From Prochlorococcus sp. MIT 1307 (GTDB lineage: Bacteria > Cyanobacteriota > Cyanobacteriia > PCC-6307 > Cyanobiaceae): a DNA stretch of 64,000 nucleotides. Where the stretch lies: positions 1,426,001-1,490,000 of the forward strand of contig NZ_CP139301.1 in NCBI RefSeq assembly GCF_034092395.1, written 5' to 3'. The position numbers and the translations under genes are program-made. This document shows positions 21,821-31,089 of this stretch, piece by piece. Under the pieces are notes generated by a model. The model saw only the letters and a list, made by a program, of their open reading frames with translations, did no database searches and was not told the origin of the DNA. Numbering within the stretch: the first letter of the stretch is position 1; each line of letters starts with the position of its first letter.

Positions 21821-22480
21821 ATGAATATAACCGAATTGATTAGCAATTTACCTAATGTGATTGGTAATGCTGTTGAAGCTAATCAATGGATTGGTTACGG
21901 GGCAATTTTGTTGGCCATGTTTTTGGAAAATCTTTTTCCACCAATACCTTCGGAATTGATTATGCCTCTCGGGGGATTTTATGTTCAGCAAGGTCAATTG
22001 CATTTTTTGCCAGTTGTTTTTGCAGGCTTGATAGGAACTGTTGTGGGTGCTTTCCCTTGGTATGGAATAGGTAGATTGGTTAATGAAGAAAGGCTTGAAA
22101 TTTGGCTGAAACGTAATGGCAGATGGATTGGCATTAGTCCTGAAGATCTTTCACGCAGCCGGCGCTGGTTTAATCGATATGGAATCCCTTTGGTTTTCTG
22201 GGGGCGCTTAGTACCAGGAATTAGAACTCTCATTTCAGTACCTGCTGGCATTGAGTTGATGCCTTTAGTGCCTTTTTTGATATGGACGACTGCAGGGAGT
22301 TTGATTTGGACTTTGTTGTTGACTTTTGCTGGACTTGTTCTTGGTGAGAGTTATAACAATGTGGCAATTTTGATGGGTCCTTTATCTAAAGGCATCAAAA
22401 TTATTCTTTTGATTGGATTTATATCTGGATTGATTTGGCTATCCATTCGAACTTGGCGTGTGCTTAAGCAAAGAAATTAA
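21821..22480 (+). CDS. DedA-family membrane protein
   Basis: A 219-residue membrane protein of the DedA (VTT domain) family, proposed to flip phospholipid carriers and support envelope homeostasis. Signature motifs are FLENLFPPIPSELIMPLGG near residue 35, with the conserved Glu and Pro, and FWGRLVPGIRTLISVPAG near 126, with the conserved Arg pair. Five or so hydrophobic segments are visible, the last at residues ~185-210. ATG start. It follows ahcY by 51 bp and ends 3 bp from the convergent ssb stop. Confidence 0.92.
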   Translation: MNITELISNLPNVIGNAVEANQWIGYGAILLAMFLENLFPPIPSELIMPLGGFYVQQGQLHFLPVVFAGLIGTVVGAFPWYGIGRLVNEERLEIWLKRNGRWIGISPEDLSRSRRWFNRYGIPLVFWGRLVPGIRTLISVPAGIELMPLVPFLIWTTAGSLIWTLLLTFAGLVLGESYNNVAILMGPLSKGIKIILLIGFISGLIWLSIRTWRVLKQRN

Positions 22481-22483
22481 GCT

Positions 22484-22873
22484 TTAAAAAGGTATTTCTT
22501 CATTATTTGGACTCCCTGAATTAGACGTTGCACCTCCAAACGTATTAGGTTCTGCATCTCGTTTTGAACCGAGAAGTTCTAGGCGGTCAACACGAACAAC
22601 GGGCTTACTTTTGCTTTCACCTGTATTCCTATCAGTCCATTTATCTAGCTTGAATGAGCCAGTGATTCCTAGTAGTGAACCCTTCTTGACATAGTCGGCA
22701 GCTACTTGTGCTTGTTTCCCCCAAATCTCAAGATTGAACCAATCAGGTTCATCATTGCGACTACGGCGATTTACTGCCAAGGTTAAGTTCGCAACAACGC
22801 TTCCTGATTCGAAGTAGCGCACCTCGGGATCTCTGCCAGCTCGGCCTACCAATGTGACGGAATTAATGCCCAT
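22484..22873 (-). CDS. ssb: Single-stranded DNA-binding protein
   Basis: A 129-residue SSB with one OB fold (residues 1-105): NSVTLVGRAGRDPEVRYFESG at the start, NLTLAVNRRS near 31, WFNLEIWGKQAQVA near 45 and KKGSLLGITGSFKLDKW near 65. A short linker leads to the acidic tip NNEEIPF, which recruits repair and replication proteins and here ends in Pro-Phe as expected. It is shorter than E. coli SSB because the linker is short, as in other cyanobacteria. ATG start. It is divergent from mreB across 112 bp. Confidence 0.95.
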   Translation of the reverse strand: MGINSVTLVGRAGRDPEVRYFESGSVVANLTLAVNRRSRNDEPDWFNLEIWGKQAQVAADYVKKGSLLGITGSFKLDKWTDRNTGESKSKPVVRVDRLELLGSKRDAEPNTFGGATSNSGSPNNEEIPF

Positions 22874-22985
22874 TTATGAATCCGATTTTGATACTGCTTA
22901 ATAATGCTTCAAATCAGAGGTTAATGGATGCAAGGAGTTCAAGACTCTTCTTTGTAAGTAACAAGAGTCTTCGCAAAGTACCTCT

Positions 22986-24065
22986 ATGATTCGCCGAATT
23001 GGAAAAAAACCCGTGTTCTTTAGTCGATTTAAGTTCTCTCGCGATATCGGGATTGATTTGGGTACAGCCAATACTCTGATTTATGTGTCTGGGAAAGGGA
23101 TCGTCCTCCAAGAACCTTCTGTGGTGGCTATGGACTTAGAGGAGGGAGTTCCAATGGCAGTCGGTGATGATGCCAAATTAATGCTGGGAAGAACTCCTGG
23201 GAATATTCGTGCAGTTAGACCCCTGCGTGATGGAGTGATTGCTGACTTTGATGCAGCTGAGCAGATGCTCAAAAGCTTTATTCAAAAATGCAATGAGGGC
23301 CGTGGAATAATTTCACCACGCTTAGTGGTTGGTATACCCAGTGGTGTCACTGGTGTTGAACGTCGTGCTGTTCGTGAGGCAGGTATGGCAGGAGCTAGGG
23401 AAGTTCATTTAATTGATGAGCCAGTTGCAGCTGCAATTGGAGCATCACTGCCAGTGACAGAGCCAATTGGAACGATGATTGTTGATATTGGAGGAGGAAC
23501 AACCGAGGTAGCTGTGCTTAGCTTGGGAGGGACAGTGCTAAGTGAATCTGTTCGTGTCGCTGGCGATGAAATTAACGATGCTATTGCCGTCTATTTGAAG
23601 AAAGTGCATAACTTGGTTGTCGGGGAACGTACGTCAGAAGAAATCAAGATTCGAATTGGATCGGCTTTCCCTGACGATGAGTACGATATGAAGTCGATGG
23701 ATGTTAGAGGTCTTCACCTTTTATCAGGTCTGCCTAGGTCGATTAATCTTCAAGCAGGGGATCTGAGGGAAGCTATGGCTGAACCTCTTAGCAAAATAGT
23801 TGAAGCTGTAAAACGGACTTTGGAGAGAACCCCCCCTGAATTGGCGGCTGATATAGCCGATAGAGGGATCATGCTTGCTGGTGGTGGAGCCTTAGTGAGA
23901 GGCATTAGTGATCTTGTGAGCCATGAAACTGGGATTTTTACTCACGTAGCAGAAGATCCTTTACTCTGTGTTGTGAAGGGTTGTGGACAGGTTTTAGAAG
24001 ATTTCAAGCGTTTACGGAGAGTTCTCGACACTCCTGACTTCGCAAGAAATTCAGCTACGGATTGA
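22986..24065 (+). CDS. mreB: Rod shape-determining protein MreB
   Basis: MreB is the bacterial actin that steers cell-wall synthesis along the cylinder. The 359-residue protein has the phosphate-1 motif DIGIDLGTANTLIYVSGKG near residue 20, VGIPSGVTGVERRAV near 113, the phosphate-2 motif MIVDIGGGTTEVAVLSLGG near 168 and the adenosine motif IMLAGGGALVRGI near 297. The N-terminus is ~18 residues longer than in E. coli, basic and possibly membrane-binding. ATG start. It opens an mreB-mreC-mreD operon with a 4-bp gap to mreC. Confidence 0.96.
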   Translation: MIRRIGKKPVFFSRFKFSRDIGIDLGTANTLIYVSGKGIVLQEPSVVAMDLEEGVPMAVGDDAKLMLGRTPGNIRAVRPLRDGVIADFDAAEQMLKSFIQKCNEGRGIISPRLVVGIPSGVTGVERRAVREAGMAGAREVHLIDEPVAAAIGASLPVTEPIGTMIVDIGGGTTEVAVLSLGGTVLSESVRVAGDEINDAIAVYLKKVHNLVVGERTSEEIKIRIGSAFPDDEYDMKSMDVRGLHLLSGLPRSINLQAGDLREAMAEPLSKIVEAVKRTLERTPPELAADIADRGIMLAGGGALVRGISDLVSHETGIFTHVAEDPLLCVVKGCGQVLEDFKRLRRVLDTPDFARNSATD

Positions 24066-24069
24066 AGAG

Positions 24070-24813
24070 ATGTTTGGAGGGGCTAGGTTGGCTTCTTTTC
24101 GTTGGAAAATTTGGCGAAAACTGTGGCCTTGGTTTCTTCTTGCAAGTTGTCTTTTTATTGTTCGATTGAGTAAAGGTGCAGGGTTTTCTGATGCTTATGC
24201 ATTATTAACAAAGCCGTTTTGGCCTGGTTCAGCTCAGAGGGAGTGGATTCAAGATGGGGCTCAACTCGATCAGCAGATCAGATTGAATTTGCTTGAACAG
24301 GACAATGAACGATTAAGAACAATTCTCTCTCTTCAGCAATCATCAAAATTTGGACTTTTCTCCGCTCCAGTCATCTCTCGTCGGCCTAAGGGATGGTGGC
24401 AACAAGTGGAGCTTGGTAAAGGATCCATCGATGGGATTAGGCCGACTTTTGCAGTAATGGGTCCTGGAGGCTTATTAGGGATAGTTGAAAGTGTTACTCC
24501 AACAACTGCAAGAGTGCGATTACTTACTGCTCCTGGGAGTCAAGTAGGGGTATGGGTTTCTCGTACCAAAAGTCATGGGATCTTGCTTGGAATGGGCACC
24601 AATCGTCCTCAGTTGACTTTTCTAGATAAAGCTCCAATGGTTATCGAAGGAGATGTTGTGAGTACTTCCCCAGCCAGCACAATTTTGCCGCCTAATTTGC
24701 CTGTTGGGGTAATTCAGGTTCTAGATAAAAAAGCATTACCAGCACCTCAGGCCAGTGTGCAATTGCTAGCAGCCCCAGAGGCAATTGATTGGGTACAAGT
24801 GCAAAGACCTTGA
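24070..24813 (+). CDS. mreC: Rod shape-determining protein MreC
   Basis: A 247-residue inner-membrane protein linking MreB to the periplasmic wall machinery. One N-terminal membrane helix lies at residues ~15-33. A coiled-coil stretch follows (LDQQIRLNLLEQDNERLRTIL, about residues 60-80), and then the beta-rich periplasmic domain with RRPKGWWQQVELGKG and VMGPGGLLGIVESVTPTTARVRLL. The family order and motifs are complete. ATG start. Its stop TGA shares a base with the mreD ATG, indicating translational coupling. Confidence 0.92.
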   Translation: MFGGARLASFRWKIWRKLWPWFLLASCLFIVRLSKGAGFSDAYALLTKPFWPGSAQREWIQDGAQLDQQIRLNLLEQDNERLRTILSLQQSSKFGLFSAPVISRRPKGWWQQVELGKGSIDGIRPTFAVMGPGGLLGIVESVTPTTARVRLLTAPGSQVGVWVSRTKSHGILLGMGTNRPQLTFLDKAPMVIEGDVVSTSPASTILPPNLPVGVIQVLDKKALPAPQASVQLLAAPEAIDWVQVQRP

Positions 24814-25334
24814 TGGGTAGACAAAAGCTAAGAAAGTTTTTTTTGGCTTCTGCTTTAGCAGTTCCTCTTTTGACTTTTTTATCACCTAGTTGGTTCTCAT
24901 TGATGGGTGTTGGCCCCAGTTGGTCGGTGTTGTGGCTATTGCCCTGGGCACTTGTGAATGGTCCTAATTCAGGGAGCTTGGCGGGTTTTTCATTAGGGTT
25001 GATTTTGGATGCGATTAGTATTGGGGACGGCACTCATGTACCAGTTTTAATCCTTCTTGGTTTTTGGTGGGGTCGAATAGGAAGAAGAGATTTACTTATA
25101 GATAGCAACTTTAGTCTTGGATGCTTGGCATGGATAGGAAGTGTAGTTCTAGGAATAAGTTTTTGGATTCAGTTTTCACTAACACACATTGGTAGACAAG
25201 AGGTTTTATTTAACTCGTGGAGTTTGCATACTATCCTTTGCCAGGCGATTCTTACAGGTTTACTTGCCCCATTAGCTTGTACTTGGCTTTTGACCCTGTT
25301 TAAGGGGCCTAAATCTACCTTTATCTCTAAATAA
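24813..25334 (+). CDS. mreD: Rod shape-determining protein MreD
   Basis: A 173-residue integral membrane protein with about five hydrophobic segments, as expected for MreD, the third member of the elongasome operon. Sequence conservation in MreD is low, so the call rests on size, topology and position directly after mreC. Motif fragments such as GFSLGLILDAISIGDG match the family. The start ATG 24813 overlaps the mreC stop; a longer frame from a TTG at 24789 lies inside mreC and is unlikely. A gap of 491 bp follows. Confidence 0.85.
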   Translation: MGRQKLRKFFLASALAVPLLTFLSPSWFSLMGVGPSWSVLWLLPWALVNGPNSGSLAGFSLGLILDAISIGDGTHVPVLILLGFWWGRIGRRDLLIDSNFSLGCLAWIGSVVLGISFWIQFSLTHIGRQEVLFNSWSLHTILCQAILTGLLAPLACTWLLTLFKGPKSTFISK

Positions 25335-25825
25335 ATAGTACCCAATTTGGGGGGTGATCTTTTTTCTACTTTGGTTAATGGTTTTCTTTTAAGTTGCTCT
25401 TGGACTTGTTAAAAGCTTGACCTGATAGCAGCTAAATTTTTTAGGTAATTTTTGATTGCGAAAAATTATTCAAGGTAATTCAAGTATTTCCAAGAAACTT
25501 GAATTTAGCAATTCCTCAATTCCACCTTTAATGGTGCCTTTGGACCTTAACTTGCAAAGAAATATGTATCACCATTGCTATCTTGAATTTTGGGTCAATA
25601 TCAAAACTCTTTTTTAATAGAAGAGCCCAGTCGGACAGATGTTTTTTTACCTAGTAAGGTGATTTTTGATACAGTCCCAAAATACCCTTAATTGAGTAGA
25701 AATACGCAGGTACAAATACTTTAGAAATCTTAAAAAAAACGAAAAACTCTTCTGTTGAAGGATCTTTTGACCCTTTTTCTTTGGGTTGGAAGGTTAATGT
25801 TGCTTTTCTTGACGAGGAATTCAAC
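25335..25825. other. Long intergenic region between mreD and rpaB
   Basis: This 491-bp stretch has no coding frame I believe. It is AT-rich with several T runs. The only structure I see is a weak inverted repeat, TCAAGT and ACTTGA, near 25480-25502. It probably holds the mreD terminator and a long rpaB leader. I could not find a convincing HLR1-type RpaB box. A small RNA here is possible but not shown. Confidence 0.4.
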
Positions 25826-26638
25826 ATGCCAAGGAGAGGTCCATCAGAGCTTAAAAGCGTTGATGGGTCCCCAAAGAAGGCGCCAGTGAGTAACCCTCGG
25901 GCCACGATCCTTGTCGTGGACGACGAGCCAGCTGTGGTTCGTGTCTTGATGACCAGACTTGAATTGGCTGGTTATAGGGTTCTATCAGCTGAGGATGGGG
26001 AAAAGGCTATAGAGGTGTTTCATAACGAGTCACCAGATTTGGTTGTCCTAGATGTAATGCTTCCAAAGCTTGATGGCTTTGCTGTTTGTAGGCGTCTTAG
26101 AGCGGAATCTTGTGTACCCATAATCTTTTTGACTGCACTTGAAGCGATTTCTGAACGAGTTGCAGGGCTTGATTTGGGGGCAGATGATTATCTCTCCAAG
26201 CCTTTTAGCCCCAAAGAGCTCGAGACACGAATTGCGACAATTTTGCGAAGGATGGGGCCTGGTGTTGCTGTGGCTGAACCAAGGGAACTGCCTGTTGGCC
26301 AGGGAGTTTTACGTTTAGGTGACTTAGTAGTGGATACAAATCGGAGACAAGTAAGTCGTGCGGGGGATCGTATTGGACTTACTTATACAGAATTCAGTTT
26401 GCTTGAGTTGTTGTTCCGTGAACCAGGCAGGGTGGTTCCTAGAGCAGAGATACTGGAACAACTTTGGGGATACCCGCCTAGAAGAGCTGCAGATCTTCGA
26501 GTTGTTGATGTATACGTTGCGCGTTTGAGAGGCAAGCTTGAACCTGATCCTCGTAATCCTGAATTGATCCTTACTGTTAGAGGAATTGGATACGCATCAC
26601 AGCGTATGGGAGAGTTTCCTACTGCTATAGCCAGTTGA
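25826..26638 (+). CDS. rpaB: OmpR-type response regulator RpaB (Ycf27)
   Basis: RpaB, with its kinase NblS, controls high-light and photosystem genes in cyanobacteria. The 270-residue protein has a receiver domain (residues ~25-140) with the acidic pair in VVDDEPAVVRVL, the phospho-acceptor Asp in PDLVVLDVMLPKLDG, and KPFSPKELETRI. The winged-helix output domain follows, with GLTYTEFSLLELLFREPGRVV and RVVDVYVARLRGKLEPDPRNP. The first ~24 residues (MPRRGPSELKSV...) extend beyond the usual start. I chose ATG 25826 because GAGGAAT sits 7 bp before it. High conservation distinguishes it from RpaA. Confidence 0.92.
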   Translation: MPRRGPSELKSVDGSPKKAPVSNPRATILVVDDEPAVVRVLMTRLELAGYRVLSAEDGEKAIEVFHNESPDLVVLDVMLPKLDGFAVCRRLRAESCVPIIFLTALEAISERVAGLDLGADDYLSKPFSPKELETRIATILRRMGPGVAVAEPRELPVGQGVLRLGDLVVDTNRRQVSRAGDRIGLTYTEFSLLELLFREPGRVVPRAEILEQLWGYPPRRAADLRVVDVYVARLRGKLEPDPRNPELILTVRGIGYASQRMGEFPTAIAS

Positions 26639-26710
26639 AGAAATAATTACATTTAAGAGTGCAAGATGGCCCATCTCCAGGCAAGATGACGCGGGTCTGC
26701 TAATCCTTCT

Positions 26711-28201
26711 TTGTCTGATTTACGAGAGATTCGCTTAGAAAAGGCGAAAGCATTGAAAGGTTTAGGTCAAGAGCCTTATGCGGTGAGATATGCAATTACT
26801 CATCATGCGGCTTCTTTAAAGGCTGATCATAAGGATCTTCCCAACGGTCAAGAACGATTAGTCAATGTTTCAGTAGCAGGACGAGTAATGTCTCGCCGCG
26901 TCATGGGGAAGCTTGCTTTTTTTAATTTGGCTGATGAAACTGGCACTTTGCAGCTCTATTTAGAGAAGGCCACTATTGATGGCAAATCTGAATCCTCCAC
27001 TTCTTTTTCGCAATTAATCGATCTTGTTGATACTGGAGATTGGATAGGTGTTAGCGGGATATTGCGTAGAACTGACCGGGGTGAACTTTCTGTAAAGGTT
27101 TTTGCATGGCAGATGCTGTCAAAGTCTTTACAATCCTTGCCTGATAAATGGCATGGTTTGACAGATATAGAGACTAGATATAGACAAAGATATTTGGATT
27201 TGATCGTTTCACCTCAATCGAGGGAGACTTTTAAACGAAGGGCTTTAATGGTTAGTGCCATAAGGAGATGGTTAGATCAGCGTGGATTTTTAGAAATTGA
27301 AACGCCAGTACTGCAATCTGAGGCTGGGGGAGCAGAGGCAAGGCCTTTTATTACTCATCACAACACACTAGATCTGCCGCTTTATTTAAGGATTGCCACA
27401 GAGTTGCATTTAAAAAGACTAGTTGTTGGGGGCTTTGAACGGGTTTATGAACTCGGACGTATATTTCGTAATGAGGGCATTAGTACTAGACATAATCCTG
27501 AATTCACTTCAGTTGAGGTGTATCAGGCTTTCGCGGATTATTTAGACATGATGAATTTGACTGAGGAGTTGATCTCTTCAGTTTGTGCTCAGCTTCTTGG
27601 CTCTACCAAAATTTCGTATCAAGCGATGGAAATTGATCTGACTCCACCATGGAGACGGGCAACTATGCATGATCTAGTGAAGGAAGCAACTGGTATTGAT
27701 TTCACTACTTTTAATGACCGGGATGACGCTGCTGCAGCAATGGTTGAATTTGGTTTAGAGGTCCCAGTAAAAGCAGATAGTGTTGGGAGATTGCTTAATG
27801 AAGCATTTGAGCAGTCAGTGGAGTCAAATCTTCATCAGCCAACATTTGTGATGGATTACCCAATTGAGATATCACCTCTAGCGAGGCCTCATCGTAGTCA
27901 GAAGGGTTTGGTTGAACGTTTTGAACTTTTTATAGCTGGTCGCGAGACTGCAAATGCATTTAGTGAATTAATTGATCCTATAGATCAACGTAAGCGCCTT
28001 GAATCTCAGCAAGCTCGTCGTCAGGCAGGTGACCTTGAAGCTCATGGTGTAGATGAAGATTTTTTGAATGCTTTGGAAGTCGGAATGCCTCCTACAGGAG
28101 GCCTTGGCATAGGAATTGATCGCTTAGTTATGCTTCTCACTGATAGTGCTTCTATTCGAGAAGTGATTGCTTTTCCATTACTTCGGCCGGAGTCAAAATA
28201 A
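26711..28201 (+). CDS. lysS: Lysyl-tRNA synthetase (class II)
   Basis: LysS charges tRNA-Lys. The 496-residue protein has the N-terminal anticodon-binding OB fold ([21 protein letters not shown] near residue 54) and the class II catalytic core: [14 protein letters not shown] (motif 1), [21 protein letters not shown] (motif 2) and [14 protein letters not shown] (motif 3). The start is TTG at 26711: an in-frame stop lies at 26687-26689 and no ATG or GTG occurs between. The initial [11 protein letters not shown] matches the family start. TTG initiation is therefore well supported. Confidence 0.96.
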   Translation: MSDLREIRLEKAKALKGLGQEPYAVRYAITHHAASLKADHKDLPNGQERLVNVSVAGRVMSRRVMGKLAFFNLADETGTLQLYLEKATIDGKSESSTSFSQLIDLVDTGDWIGVSGILRRTDRGELSVKVFAWQMLSKSLQSLPDKWHGLTDIETRYRQRYLDLIVSPQSRETFKRRALMVSAIRRWLDQRGFLEIETPVLQSEAGGAEARPFITHHNTLDLPLYLRIATELHLKRLVVGGFERVYELGRIFRNEGISTRHNPEFTSVEVYQAFADYLDMMNLTEELISSVCAQLLGSTKISYQAMEIDLTPPWRRATMHDLVKEATGIDFTTFNDRDDAAAAMVEFGLEVPVKADSVGRLLNEAFEQSVESNLHQPTFVMDYPIEISPLARPHRSQKGLVERFELFIAGRETANAFSELIDPIDQRKRLESQQARRQAGDLEAHGVDEDFLNALEVGMPPTGGLGIGIDRLVMLLTDSASIREVIAFPLLRPESK

Positions 28202-28263
28202 AAACATTTCTAGTGGGGTCCCATCACAGTGGATAATTGAGCGAGTGGCAAAGTTCTGTTCCG

Positions 28264-28521
28264 ATGAGTGGTGAGCGCGTTGGTTTCCGCTTTAAACACG
28301 CCGATGCGGTGGTCAAACGCAATCCTCAGGGACGTTCTAGGCGTGGCTGGGTTATGGAGCCTGTTGAACAAACCACTAGCCGTGGTACCAAGATGCCTGC
28401 CTATCGCATCCGCTGGCGTGATAGCGAAAGACCTGAGATTGTGCTTCAACACATGTTGATAGCTGACCCTGATCCCTCACCCCCACCTGAGAATGTGAGC
28501 CTGCAGCCTCCTGGCCAATAA
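28264..28521 (+). CDS. Conserved hypothetical protein downstream of lysS
   Basis: An 85-residue basic protein without membrane segments. It begins MSGERVGFRFKHADAVVKRNP at ATG 28264 and has a compact beta-rich middle (RRGWVMEPVEQTT, AYRIRWRDSERPEIVLQHML) and a Pro-rich tail. I recognise no named domain; the Arg/Lys and aromatic content would suit nucleic-acid binding, but that is a guess. A longer frame from 28237 starts at an unlikely TTG. It lies 62 bp after lysS on the same strand. The regular codon use supports it as real. Confidence 0.75.
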   Translation: MSGERVGFRFKHADAVVKRNPQGRSRRGWVMEPVEQTTSRGTKMPAYRIRWRDSERPEIVLQHMLIADPDPSPPPENVSLQPPGQ

Positions 28522-28680
28522 CACTGAGCTCACTTAATTACATCAGTTTTTCGTTTCTGGAGGTTGTTTTCAGTGCTAGGAAAACCTAGTAGTTTTATGA
28601 AATAGAGATAAGACAGTTGAAAAGCTTATGTGGCTACTTTTCTGTCTAGCGAGTGTCGAATTGTTCGAATTCTCTCTTGA

Positions 28681-29178
28681 TTAAAAACGTTCTAAAGCTG
28701 ACTTCACATCACGATCAGCTTGTTTCCTTTTTTCCTCCTGCCTTTTGTCATGAAGTTTTCTGCCTTTTCCTAGCCCAATGGTGAGTTTTATCCATGAACC
28801 ATTGAGGTGAAGGCTCAATGGAATCAACGTGAGTCCTTTTCTATCTAGTTGACTTTTTAACTTTTCGATTTCTCTGCGATGAGCTAGAAGCTTTCTTACT
28901 CTTAGAGGCTCATGATTGAAGTAGCTACTAGCCTGTTTATGAGGAGAAATATGTACGTTGTGCAGTTGAAGTTCACCTTTGCGAATTAGACAGAATCCAT
29001 CTCTTAAATTTGCTTTTCCAGCTCGTATCGACTTGACTTCAGTTCCCAATAGCTCCATTCCTGTTTCTAGGGTTTCTAAAATTTCATATTGATGCCTGGC
29101 CAGACGATTTTCTGCCAATCTTTTGTGCGCTGAAGCTCGGAGAGCTGCTTTTAATTTTTTAGCTTTTGTTTTAGCCAT
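28681..29178 (-). CDS. smpB: SsrA-binding protein SmpB
   Basis: SmpB delivers tmRNA to stalled ribosomes for trans-translation. The 165-residue product shows [25 protein letters not shown] at residues 20-45, [12 protein letters not shown] near 50, and the tmRNA-binding block LHNVHISPH. The C-terminal tail [22 protein letters not shown] is the helix that occupies the empty mRNA channel. A basic N-terminal extension of ~18 residues precedes the core. ATG start. It is divergent from ruvB across 50 bp. The tmRNA gene itself is not in this window. Confidence 0.95.
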   Translation of the reverse strand: MAKTKAKKLKAALRASAHKRLAENRLARHQYEILETLETGMELLGTEVKSIRAGKANLRDGFCLIRKGELQLHNVHISPHKQASSYFNHEPLRVRKLLAHRREIEKLKSQLDRKGLTLIPLSLHLNGSWIKLTIGLGKGRKLHDKRQEEKRKQADRDVKSALERF

Positions 29179-29228
29179 TACTACTTCTTAACACTTGGAA
29201 CATATCCAGAGATGGTTACCCTTCCATC

Positions 29229-30284
29229 ATGGCAATTGTTTCTTCTAATACAGATCGATCCGATTCTCAAGCTTTAAGGGGTAAGAATCGCTATTTATCT
29301 GCTTCACCTCTTATCGAAGAGTTAAGTCCGCTCCGTGACGATGGACTTAGGCCCAAATCGTTACAAGATTATATTGGCCAGTCTGCGCTCAAAGAAGTTC
29401 TTGGTATCGCCATAAAGGCTGCAATTGGAAGAGGGGAGGCTCTTGATCATGTTTTGTTGTATGGGCCGCCTGGATTAGGTAAGACAACTATGGCTCTTGT
29501 TTTGGCTTCGGAATTGGGAGTGAGATGTCGCATTACGAGTGCCCCTGCGCTTGAACGACCACGCGACATAGTTGGCTTGTTGGTCAATGTTCAGCCTCGT
29601 GATTTGCTTTTTATTGATGAGATTCACCGACTACCACGGGTCGCAGAAGAACTGCTGTATCCCGCTATGGAGGACAAACGTTTGGATCTCACAGTTGGGA
29701 AAGGAAGTTCATCCCGTATGAGGTCTTTAGAACTATCACCCTTCACTCTTGTTGGCGCTACAACTAGAGCTGGTTCGCTTAGTTCGCCTTTGCGAGATCG
29801 ATTTGGCCTGAGTCAAAGGTTGGAATTTTATGATTTGAAAGACCTTCAGGCCATTGTTGAAAGAACTGCACGTTTGCTTAGCGTGTCAATTACTCCAGAA
29901 GCTTGTCTTGAGATAGCTAGAAGGTGTAGAGGCACTCCAAGAATTGCGAATCGGTTATTAAAACGGGTACGGGATTTTGCAACAGTTCGAGGAGCTGTTG
30001 ATTTGATTAATCCAGACTTGGTTGATGAGGCTCTCAGATTGCACCGTGTAGATGATCGAGGTTTAGATCAAAGCGATAGACGATTATTGGAATTTCTTCT
30101 TGAGGTTCATGGAGGAGGGCCTGTGGGGCTCGATACTTTGGCAGCTGCCCTCGGAGAAGATTCTGCAACTTTAGAATCAGTTGTTGAACCCTTTCTTTTG
30201 CAAATTGGGTTTCTTCAAAGAACTCCAAGGGGGAGAGTGGTTACTCCTGCTGGCAAGCTTCATATGGCATCAAAAGAGAATTAA
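29229..30284 (+). CDS. ruvB: Holliday junction branch-migration helicase RuvB
   Basis: RuvB is the hexameric motor that, with RuvA, moves Holliday junctions. The 351-residue protein has [12 protein letters not shown] near residue 37, Walker [19 protein letters not shown] near 76, Walker [25 protein letters not shown] near 119, and sensor 1 [11 protein letters not shown] near 174. The RuvB C-terminal winged helix holds [15 protein letters not shown]. The first ~30 residues are family-variable. ATG start. The next gene begins 14 bp after its stop. Confidence 0.96.
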   Translation: MAIVSSNTDRSDSQALRGKNRYLSASPLIEELSPLRDDGLRPKSLQDYIGQSALKEVLGIAIKAAIGRGEALDHVLLYGPPGLGKTTMALVLASELGVRCRITSAPALERPRDIVGLLVNVQPRDLLFIDEIHRLPRVAEELLYPAMEDKRLDLTVGKGSSSRMRSLELSPFTLVGATTRAGSLSSPLRDRFGLSQRLEFYDLKDLQAIVERTARLLSVSITPEACLEIARRCRGTPRIANRLLKRVRDFATVRGAVDLINPDLVDEALRLHRVDDRGLDQSDRRLLEFLLEVHGGGPVGLDTLAAALGEDSATLESVVEPFLLQIGFLQRTPRGRVVTPAGKLHMASKEN

Positions 30285-30297
30285 TGAGCTTTTTCTA

Positions 30298-31089
30298 GTG
30301 CACAAAAAACTTATTTTGTTTGGTTTGAGGGCTTTATTGGTTTGTTTTTTATTTACTAATCAGCTGCCAGTAGGGGCTTCGCAATTACCGCAACCACTCT
30401 TTGAAAAGGCTATTCAATCTAGTAAAGATGGAGATTTGATCTCAGCTTTAGAACGATGGGATAAGTTCTTGGAATTATTTCCAGAGGATGCTTTGGCATG
30501 GAGTAATCGAGGAAATGTACGCTTTGCACTTGGAGACTTAGAAGGCGCTATTGCGGATCAAACAAAATCCATAGATATTCTGCCTTCTGAGGTGGATTCT
30601 CATTTAAATAGGGGAATAGCAGAGGAAGCGTTGCAGTTGTGGGATGAAGCAGCAGCTGACTACAACTGGATTCTTCAACATGATCCTGAAGATCCTTCTG
30701 CAATGTATAACCTTGGCAATGTGAGAGTTGCACAAACTAGCTGGGCAGAGGCCGAAGTGCTTTTTCAAAATGCTTCATTGGGACGAAAGGGTTTTGTTAT
30801 GGCTCGTTCAAGTAAGGCTTTAATGGTTTACCAGCTTGGTGATTTGGACAAAGCGCAATCAGAACTTCGAGCAATTATTCGGAGGTACCCTATGTTCGCT
30901 GATGCGAGGGCTGCATTGACTGCACTTTTGTGGCATCAAGGTCGTTTTGGTGAGGCGGAGAGTCATTGGGCTGCAGCAGTTGGATTGGATAGTCGTTACA
31001 GAGAGAAAGATTGGCTGTTGCATATTCGTCGTTGGCCTCCTGCACCAGCCAACGACCTTCTTGCATTTTTAGCATTGGAGAAACCATGA
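30298..31089 (+). CDS. Secreted TPR-repeat protein
   Basis: A 263-residue protein with an N-terminal signal sequence (KLILFGLRALLVCFLFTNQLP then VGAS) and about five tetratricopeptide units: GDLISALERWDKFLELFPED, AWSNRGNVRFALGDLEGAI, HLNRGIAEEALQLWDEA, AMYNLGNVRVAQTSW and SSKALMVYQLGDLDKAQ. TPR arrays mediate protein contacts, so this is probably a lumenal or periplasmic scaffold. I chose GTG 30298; the longer frame overlaps ruvB, and the nearby ATG 30284 meets a stop after four codons. The stop overlaps the next gene's start. Confidence 0.82.
   Translation: MHKKLILFGLRALLVCFLFTNQLPVGASQLPQPLFEKAIQSSKDGDLISALERWDKFLELFPEDALAWSNRGNVRFALGDLEGAIADQTKSIDILPSEVDSHLNRGIAEEALQLWDEAAADYNWILQHDPEDPSAMYNLGNVRVAQTSWAEAEVLFQNASLGRKGFVMARSSKALMVYQLGDLDKAQSELRAIIRRYPMFADARAALTALLWHQGRFGEAESHWAAAVGLDSRYREKDWLLHIRRWPPAPANDLLAFLALEKP

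Noticed and set aside
25480-25502. Weak inverted repeat TCAAGT / ACTTGA before rpaB
   Set aside because: Six-base arms with an 11-base loop are expected by chance in AT-rich DNA.
25651-25905. 84-residue minus-strand frame before rpaB
   Set aside because: It runs antisense into the rpaB start and resembles no protein; composition follows the T/A runs.
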